Shown here: piece by piece, positions 58,679 through 64,000 of the stretch
Numbering within the stretch: the first letter of the stretch is position 1
How the letters are laid out: each line of letters opens with the position of its first letter
From: Nocardioides pinisoli
Lineage (GTDB): Bacteria > Actinomycetota > Actinomycetes > Propionibacteriales > Nocardioidaceae
NCBI RefSeq assembly: GCF_024199985.1
Contig: NZ_JANARS010000011.1
Location: 1 to 64,000 of the forward strand
Direction: 5' to 3'
Length of the DNA: 64,000 nucleotides
Notes under the pieces: generated by a model
The model's database searches: none
Told to the model about the DNA's origin: nothing
The model's input: only the letters and a program-made list of their open reading frames with translations
Translations under genes and position numbers: made by a program

Positions 58679-58684
58679 CGCGGG

Positions 58685-59557
58685 GTGACGACGAGCTGGT
58701 TCACCTCGCCCGACGACGCCGCGGCCCGGCTGCGCGAGTCCGGCTACCTCACCGACGACGCCACGGCGCTGACGGCCTACCTCGCGGGGGCGCTGGAGAA
58801 GCCGTTGCTCATCGAGGGCCCGGCGGGTGTCGGCAAGACCGAGCTCGCCAAGGCGGTGGCGCGCGCGACGGGCGCGGAGCTCATCCGGCTGCAGTGCTAC
58901 GAGGGCCTCGACGAGGCGCGCGCCCTCTACGAGTGGAACTACAAGAAGCAGCTGCTCCGGATCCAGGCGAGCGGTGGTGACCAGGCGTGGAGCGAGACCC
59001 ACGACGACATCTTCACCGAGGAGTTCCTGCTGAGCCGCCCGCTGCTCAGCGCCATCCGGCGTGACGGGCCGACCGTGCTGCTGGTCGACGAGGTCGACAA
59101 GACCGACATCGAGGTCGAGGGGCTGCTGCTGGAGGTGCTGAGCGACTTCCAGGTCACCATCCCCGAGCTGGGCACGGTCTCGGCCACGCGCCGCCCGTTC
59201 GTCGTGCTGACCTCCAACGCCAGCCGTGAGCTGTCGGAGGCGGTCAAGCGCCGCTGCCTCTTCCTGCACCTCGACTACCCCGACGCCGAGCGCGAGCGCG
59301 CGATCGTCACCGGCCAGGTGCCACGCCTCGACGACAAGGTCGTCGCCCAGCTGGTCGACGTCGTCGTACGGCTGCGTGAGCTCGAGCTCAAGAAGGCCCC
59401 CTCGATCGCGGAGTCCGTCGACTGGGCGCGCACCCTGGTGGCGCTGCAGGTGGGCGACCTCGACGAGGCGACGGTCGCCCGCACGCTCGGCGTCGTGCTC
59501 AAGCACGCCTCCGACCAGCAGCGAGCGGCCAGGGAGCTCAAGCTGGCCGCGGGATGA
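58685..59557 (+). CDS. MoxR-family AAA+ ATPase
   Basis: A 290-residue MoxR ATPase: Walker A GPAGVGKT (45-52), Walker B VLLVDEVDK (131-139), sensor 1 VVLTSNASRELSEAVKRR. MoxR ATPases act with VWA proteins as chaperones that insert cofactors or assemble complexes. The following CoxE-like VWA gene overlaps its stop (ATGA), so they form a pair. GTG start with a close -10 suggests a leaderless message under possible control of the upstream palindrome. Confidence 0.88.
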   Translation: MTTSWFTSPDDAAARLRESGYLTDDATALTAYLAGALEKPLLIEGPAGVGKTELAKAVARATGAELIRLQCYEGLDEARALYEWNYKKQLLRIQASGGDQAWSETHDDIFTEEFLLSRPLLSAIRRDGPTVLLVDEVDKTDIEVEGLLLEVLSDFQVTIPELGTVSATRRPFVVLTSNASRELSEAVKRRCLFLHLDYPDAERERAIVTGQVPRLDDKVVAQLVDVVVRLRELELKKAPSIAESVDWARTLVALQVGDLDEATVARTLGVVLKHASDQQRAARELKLAAG

Positions 59558-60933
59558 GCCTCCTCGACACCCACATCGGCTTCGTGGAGGCCCTGCGCTC
59601 CGCGGGCCTGTCGGTGTCGCTGGCCGAGGGACTCGACGCGATCAGCGCGCTGGAGAAGGTGCACTGGCACGACCGGGAGACCGTGCGCGCCGCCTACGCC
59701 GCCACGCTCGTGAAGCGGCAGCCGCAACGGGTCACCTTCGACGCGGTGTTCGACATCTACTTCCCGCGGCTCATCGGCAGCGGCGTCGCCGGGGACGGCC
59801 TCGAGCCGGCGTCGGGCCCTCAGGACACCGGCCCCGACCTGGAGCGCTTCCGGGAGGCGCTGGCCGACGCGCTCGCCTCCGGCGACCTGCAGGCCCAGGA
59901 CGGCCGCACGCTTCAGGACCTGGCGGCCGAGGCGGTCGCCCGGTTCGGGGCGATGCCCGGTCGCGGACCGGGCCTGTCGAGCTGGTCGGCCTACACCTCG
60001 CTGCAGCGGGTGTCGCCCGCCGAGCTGGTCGACCGGATCGTGCAGGGGCTGCTCGGCCAGGGGCTGGGGGACGACGAGGCCCAGCGCGTGGCCGGACGAC
60101 GCGTCGGTGACTTCACCCGGCTGGTCGAGGGGGACGCCCGGCGCCGGATCGCCGAGGAGAAGGGACCCGAGCACGTCGCCGACGTCACCGTGCGGCCCAC
60201 CATCGACCGGCTCGACTTCACCGCCGCCCGGCGCAGCGACCTCGACGAGATGCGCCGCGAGATCTACCCGCTCGCCCGTCGGCTCGCCGCCCGGCTGACC
60301 AAGGAGCAGCACGCCCGCCGGCGCGGACCCCTCGACGTACGCCGCACCGTGCGCGCCTCGATCGCCACGGGCGGCGTGCCGCTGACCACCCACCACCGGC
60401 CGAAGCGCCCGCACCGGACCGACCTCGTCGTGCTGTGCGACGTGAGCGGCTCGGTCGCCAACTTCGCGCAGTTCACCCTGCTGCTGGTGTTCGCGCTGCG
60501 CGAGGCGTTCAGCGGCGTGCGCGCGTTCACCTTCGTCGACGACGTCGTCGAGGTCAGCGACAGCTTCCGCCCGGGCGCCGACGTGGTCGAGGTCATGGAG
60601 TCGCTCGCCGGGCGCATCTCCCACGCCGCGCTGTGGGGGCGCACCAACTACGGCCGGGCGCTGACCCGCTTCGCCGAGGAGCACCCCGACGCCGTCGGAC
60701 CGCGCTCCTCGCTGCTCGTCCTGGGGGACGGCAGGTCCAACTACAGCGACCTGGCGCTGCCGGTGCTCGCCGACCTCGCCGGGCGCGCGCGGCACGCGTG
60801 GTGGCTCAACCCGGAGCACCCCCGTCACTGGGGCACGGGCGACAGCGCGGCTGACCGCTACGGCGAGGTGGTGCCGATGGTGGAGTGCCGCAACCTCGCC
60901 CAGCTCGGCGAGTTCGTGCACGGCATCGTCTGA
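59554..60933 (+). CDS. CoxE-like VWA-domain protein
   Basis: A 459-residue protein. The C-terminal half is a von Willebrand factor A domain of the CoxE type with MIDAS motif DVSGS (residues 296-300) and a distal Thr/Asp (GRTNYGRAL, then LLVLGDGRSNYSD). The N-terminal half is helical. CoxE proteins pair with MoxR ATPases; in CO dehydrogenase systems they help maturation. No dehydrogenase genes are nearby, so the client here is unknown. It is coupled to moxR by a four-base overlap. Confidence 0.87.
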   Translation: MSLLDTHIGFVEALRSAGLSVSLAEGLDAISALEKVHWHDRETVRAAYAATLVKRQPQRVTFDAVFDIYFPRLIGSGVAGDGLEPASGPQDTGPDLERFREALADALASGDLQAQDGRTLQDLAAEAVARFGAMPGRGPGLSSWSAYTSLQRVSPAELVDRIVQGLLGQGLGDDEAQRVAGRRVGDFTRLVEGDARRRIAEEKGPEHVADVTVRPTIDRLDFTAARRSDLDEMRREIYPLARRLAARLTKEQHARRRGPLDVRRTVRASIATGGVPLTTHHRPKRPHRTDLVVLCDVSGSVANFAQFTLLLVFALREAFSGVRAFTFVDDVVEVSDSFRPGADVVEVMESLAGRISHAALWGRTNYGRALTRFAEEHPDAVGPRSSLLVLGDGRSNYSDLALPVLADLAGRARHAWWLNPEHPRHWGTGDSAADRYGEVVPMVECRNLAQLGEFVHGIV

Positions 60934-60948
60934 CCCGACGCCGCGACG

Positions 60949-62277
60949 TCAGCCCGCGAGGAAGCCGAGCTCCTGCAACCGGCTGATCTCGGCCTTCAGC
61001 TCGGGGTGGCCCGCGCTGTCGGCGGCCCGGGCGCCGGCGACGTAGAGCTGGGCGCCCTCGGCGCCAGCCGCGTCGAAGACCACCGTGAGCCGGTTGGCCG
61101 TCGAGGCGTTGATCAGCGAGCCGAGCATCACCACCGGGTCGGTGCGGTCCTCCAGCGACAGCACCCGGGTGGCCTCGGGGATCCGGGGGACCTGGGCCGA
61201 CGGTGCGCCCGCCGTGACGACCTGGTCGACCACGAACCGCGGCGAGCGGGTGGTCGCGGCGATCTCGGCGGCGATCGTCCCGCCGGCCGCCGAGCCGACG
61301 AGCATCACCCTGGCGTCGTCCTCGGTGACCGCCTTCTCGATCGCGCGCACCACCTGGCCGGCCGACGTGGTCGGGTCGGCGCCGACGAGGCGGAGCCGGC
61401 CGGTGTCGGGGGTGAGCGAGCCGGGCAGGTAGGCGATGTAGCGGCCGGTGCCGACGCGCTGGACGCTGATCCGCCGGTCCTCGGCGACCAGGTTGGCCAT
61501 CAGCTCCTCGAGCGAGCGGGGCGCCGTGCCGGTGCCGCTGCCGACCTCGGCCTCGGGAGCCTCCGCCTCGACGAACGACCCCGCGGAGTCGCGGAACGCC
61601 GACACGGCGTCGGTCGGGAACGGGTCGACGCCGATCGCCCGCAGGCCGCCGCGTGCCGCGTGCGCGCCCTGCTCGGACCCGAGCACCCCGGCGGTCAGGA
61701 GCGACCGCATGTGCAGCCCGTCGAGCAGGCCGCCGCCACCGGAGAGGTGGTCCATCAGGTCGGGGTTGTTCTCGGCGAGCTCGCTGAGGTAGGCGGTGAC
61801 GCCGTCGCGGTCGAGCGTGTCGGTCTCGATGAGCCCGGCGCTCACGATCGCGCCGCCGAGCGCGACCTCCGGTGCGAGGTAGCCGATCGCGCGGCCGGCG
61901 ATCGAGCCGAGGGTCTTGTAGGCCGCCTCCTGCAGCTCGTCGATCCAGCGGTAGGTGAGGACCGTGGCACGTACGACGAGCGCGTCGGCGTCGAGCTCGA
62001 CCGAGCGGGTCAGCAGGCCGTGCTTGCCCGTGGTGGCGGCGCGGATGTCCTCCTCCGCCTGTCCCCACGTCGCCTTCGACAGCTCACCGGAGTCGACGAC
62101 GTCGTCGTCGCCGAGGATCTCGGTGCCGAGCCGGGCGCGGTTGCGCATCTCGGTGCCGGAGCTGTCGAACAGGTCGGCCAGGGCCAGCATCTGGTCGTAC
62201 TTGTCGGCGGCGACCGAGGCGGAGGAGTCCCGGGGCGCGTCGCCCTCGTGGGTGCGGGGGATGTCGAGGTCGCTCAT
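60949..62277 (-). CDS. ESX-linked α/β-hydrolase-like protein lacking the nucleophile Ser
   Basis: A 442-residue protein. The N-terminal 100 residues resemble WXG-type helical domains (LSKATWGQAEEDIRAA). The C-terminal half (about 270-440) looks like an α/β-hydrolase. The nucleophile elbow expected as VGHSxGG reads VGSAAGG (327-333), placing Ala330 where the serine should be; Ser329 is one residue early. It may be a pseudoenzyme or use Ser329. It is last in an operon with WXG100 and EspG-like genes (ATGA overlap with the latter), so it probably serves type VII secretion. Confidence 0.68.
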   Translation of the reverse strand: MSDLDIPRTHEGDAPRDSSASVAADKYDQMLALADLFDSSGTEMRNRARLGTEILGDDDVVDSGELSKATWGQAEEDIRAATTGKHGLLTRSVELDADALVVRATVLTYRWIDELQEAAYKTLGSIAGRAIGYLAPEVALGGAIVSAGLIETDTLDRDGVTAYLSELAENNPDLMDHLSGGGGLLDGLHMRSLLTAGVLGSEQGAHAARGGLRAIGVDPFPTDAVSAFRDSAGSFVEAEAPEAEVGSGTGTAPRSLEELMANLVAEDRRISVQRVGTGRYIAYLPGSLTPDTGRLRLVGADPTTSAGQVVRAIEKAVTEDDARVMLVGSAAGGTIAAEIAATTRSPRFVVDQVVTAGAPSAQVPRIPEATRVLSLEDRTDPVVMLGSLINASTANRLTVVFDAAGAEGAQLYVAGARAADSAGHPELKAEISRLQELGFLAG

Positions 62278-63236
62278 GCCGGGCTCCCTGCGGCGTCGTC
62301 GGACGGGTGGGCGACCTGTGCCAGCACGGGCGCCAGCTCGGTGGCCAGGTCGTCGGGATCGACGCGGGCGACCGCGACCCGCGCGCCGTCGTCGTGTCGG
62401 GGGGTCAGCGAGTGCCAGCCGTCGCGGAGCAGCACCCAGGACACGACGCCGACCGACGTCGTGGCGCGCTCGGACACCTCGGCGGCGAGGATGCGCATCC
62501 GGCCGCGGCCCTCGGTGTGCACGGCAGAGACGGCGTCGACCGCCTCGGGGCCGCTGATCTCGCGGCCGTCGGCGAGGACGACCCCACCGGACTGGCCGAC
62601 CAGCACGGGGACGAGGTCGGAGCGCCCGGAGCGCAGCGCCTCCCCGACAGAGTCGGCGAGGGCGTAGGGGACGTCGAGCAGGGCTGGCACGTGCGAGGCG
62701 GTGAGCGGCAGGTCCTCGGGCGGGGCGGTGACCCGCGCGAGCTCGTTGGTCCACTGGTCGACGGGGAACCAGGCCAGCTCGAAGACGATGCCGTCGCAGG
62801 TCGACAGGCTGGCGACCGCGCCGCCGGACTGGCGGTGCCAGGCCTTGACCTGGGTCGTGCCGGCCGCGACGTCGATGTCGAGGGCCAGCCGCGGCGTCGC
62901 GAGCAGACCGACCGCCCCGACGATGCCGGGGTCGGCACCCGCGTCGGTCACCAGGCCGCGGCGGCGCAGGGTGTCCTCCGGGTCGTGCAGCGTGCGGACG
63001 GCGTCGAGGTAGGCGGAGTCCTCGACCGATCCCCGGCTCTGGCCCAGTCGTCCGGAGAGCGAGCCGGTGTCGGCATCCTCCTCGCCAGCGCCCGGCAGGT
63101 CGAAGGGCAGCGGCGCGCCGCCGGCGAGCTCGGCGACGAGCCGGAGCTCGGGCAGCGTCAGCGCGAGGCGTCGGGCGATCGCGTCGATGAAGCTCGTGCT
63201 CGGCGGCGGAGGCGTGGTCAGGTCGATGGTCACCAT
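62274..63236 (-). CDS. EspG-like ESX chaperone
   Basis: A 320-residue protein with EspG-type character: an N-terminal mixed α/β segment (RLALTLPELRLVAELAGGAP), a central strand-rich part (GTTQVKAWHRQSGGAVASL), and a C-terminal α/β part (TSVGVVSWVLLRDGWHSLTP). EspG proteins bind WXG-family substrates before secretion. It lies between a WXG100 gene (one-base gap) and the hydrolase-like gene. No secretion ATPase is in the window. Confidence 0.65.
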   Translation of the reverse strand: MVTIDLTTPPPPSTSFIDAIARRLALTLPELRLVAELAGGAPLPFDLPGAGEEDADTGSLSGRLGQSRGSVEDSAYLDAVRTLHDPEDTLRRRGLVTDAGADPGIVGAVGLLATPRLALDIDVAAGTTQVKAWHRQSGGAVASLSTCDGIVFELAWFPVDQWTNELARVTAPPEDLPLTASHVPALLDVPYALADSVGEALRSGRSDLVPVLVGQSGGVVLADGREISGPEAVDAVSAVHTEGRGRMRILAAEVSERATTSVGVVSWVLLRDGWHSLTPRHDDGARVAVARVDPDDLATELAPVLAQVAHPSDDAAGSPA

Positions 63237-63237
63237 G

Positions 63238-63678
63238 TCAGAGCCCCGGGAGCGAGACGGTCAGCCAGTCCTTGTGACCGGCCGGTGGAGGGTCGAAGGC
63301 GAGCAGTGCGGCGTCGGTGTCGGTCTCGTCGTCCTCGGCCAGCACGTCGTCGGACACAGTGGAGCGACTGGCGCGGGTGCGGGCGTCCTCGACGAGGGCG
63401 GTGGCCTTGTGGGCGCGCTGGTCGATCGCCTCCTTGAGCGCGTCGACCTCGGTGAGGTGCCGGGCGAGCGAGTCGGCGGCGGTCTCGTGGTGAGCGGCAG
63501 CGGTGCGCAGGTGCGAGGCACGCTCCTTGATCCGCTCGCGCATCGCGTCGGCTGCCTTGCCGTGCCACGGCACGGCCTCGGCCTGGGAGACGAGACGGGC
63601 GGCCAGGGCCCGGATGTCGCCGCCCTGCTCGCGGAGCTGCGCGACGCGCTTGCGGCCCGCGGCGGTGTCGCCGTACAT
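63238..63678 (-). CDS. WXG100-family protein
   Basis: A 146-residue helical hairpin protein. Trp38-His39-Gly40 in AVPWHGKAADAMRERI is the WXG motif, between helices KRVAQLREQGGDIRALAARL and HLRTAAAHHETAADSLARHL. It is longer than 100 residues because of an acidic C-terminal tail (about 110-146). It is first in an operon with an EspG-like gene and a hydrolase-like gene. It is probably a type VII secretion substrate. Confidence 0.82.
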   Translation of the reverse strand: MYGDTAAGRKRVAQLREQGGDIRALAARLVSQAEAVPWHGKAADAMRERIKERASHLRTAAAHHETAADSLARHLTEVDALKEAIDQRAHKATALVEDARTRASRSTVSDDVLAEDDETDTDAALLAFDPPPAGHKDWLTVSLPGL

Positions 63679-63831
63679 CGATCACTTCCTCTCGTCCGGG
63701 GACGACTACCCGATCGGCTGGACCTCAAACGTCCGTCCCCGGTCCCCGATTGTGCCGCAGCCGGAGGCCGGCGTGCTGCCGCCGGACCGTCCACCGCCGG
63801 TCCGGACGGCCGCGGCGACGCCTGCCGGCCG

Positions 63832-63837
63832 ATAGGA
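63832..63837 (+). promoter_or_regulatory. -10 element of the antiporter gene
   Basis: TAGGAT lies 42 bases before the ATG at 63880. The short leader carries GAGGTG, so this gene is probably not leaderless. Confidence 0.45.
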
Positions 63838-63879
63838 TCCAGAGGCCCCCGGAACCCGAAGAGCCGCCCAGAGGTGTGC

Positions 63880-64000
63880 ATGACGTTCGACGTCCACCAG
63901 CTCGACGAGTTCGTGCTGGTCGGAGCGGTCGTGACGCTGGCGGCGATCCTCGCCGTGCGCGTCTCGGCGCGCGCGGGGCTGCCGTCGCTGCTGATCTACC
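63880..64000 (+). CDS. Cation/proton antiporter, N-terminal part
   Basis: The window ends after about 40 codons. The visible start (TFDVHQLDEFVLVGAVVTLA, then AILAVRVSARAGLPSLLIY) matches the first helix and GLPSLLIYL segment of CPA1-type potassium/proton antiporters (NhaP2/CvrA-like). GAGGTG precedes the ATG. The rest lies beyond the window. Confidence 0.7.
   Translation, partial: MTFDVHQLDEFVLVGAVVTLAAILAVRVSARAGLPSLLIY

Overview
The window is high-GC actinobacterial DNA, most likely from a Nocardioides-like member of the Nocardioidaceae. This is inferred from gene content: GTP-type PEP carboxykinase, MenB, an F420-type Ddn-like protein, WXG100/EspG-like proteins, a DUF222-HNH protein, RecBCD and a MalEFG operon without its own ATPase. 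Many genes also have a TANNNT-like -10 box only 6-7 bases before the start codon, the layout of leaderless actinobacterial transcripts.

Layout. 165-2808: a five-gene ESX-neighbourhood operon (two YbaB-like proteins, two WXG/EspC-like proteins, one membrane-anchored protein). 2861-7282: a maltose/maltodextrin-type ABC importer with a divergent LacI-family regulator and a CTTGCAG/CTTGCAAG operator. 7283-10890: a lower-GC insert with a patatin-like phospholipase and a frameshifted two-helix membrane protein. 10891-18525: DUF222-HNH protein, VIT-family transporter, ThpR, acyl-CoA dehydrogenase and two tandem paralogous histidine kinases. 18529-27527: sirtuin; a tightly overlapping operon of N-formylglutamate amidohydrolase-like, DUF1704/MATCAP-like metallopeptidase and glutathione-synthetase-like ATP-grasp ligase; then fatty acid hydroxylase, MenB, Ddn-like, MFS and ACT proteins. 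27564-36119: recC-recB-recD. 36186-42249: small stress-type proteins (CsbD, Dps, MerR-DICT) and a TetR-SGNH hydrolase pair. 42265-42539: a tandem array of 73-bp hairpin repeats. 42581-47723: formylglycine-generating enzyme, dialkylglycine decarboxylase-like enzyme, ureohydrolase, nucleoside hydrolase, hemerythrin. 47918-57206: tRNA-Arg, a PEPCK paralogue with an altered active-site loop, a GGDEF-EAL protein with a glycosyltransferase, classical PckG, and a TrmB/LuxR-like regulator. 57415-58536: a tiny secreted peptide gene and two tRNA-Ser genes. 58592-60933: a 74-bp palindrome, then moxR and a CoxE-like VWA gene. 60949-63678: a second ESX-type operon. The window ends inside a cation/proton antiporter gene.

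Most genes are ordinary housekeeping or metabolism. The parts most likely to hold something undescribed are: the amidohydrolase/MATCAP-like/ATP-grasp operon, which has the parts of a reversible C-terminal ligation cycle; the secreted peptide with a TGCAGG operator cluster next to a PLD/TrmB-type regulator; the 73-bp hairpin array; the 74-bp palindrome before moxR; the patatin plus holin-like pair; and two possibly altered enzymes, the Ser-266 PEPCK and an ESX-linked hydrolase lacking its nucleophile serine. Two short membrane-protein genes each appear broken by a single-base shift and should be checked against raw reads.
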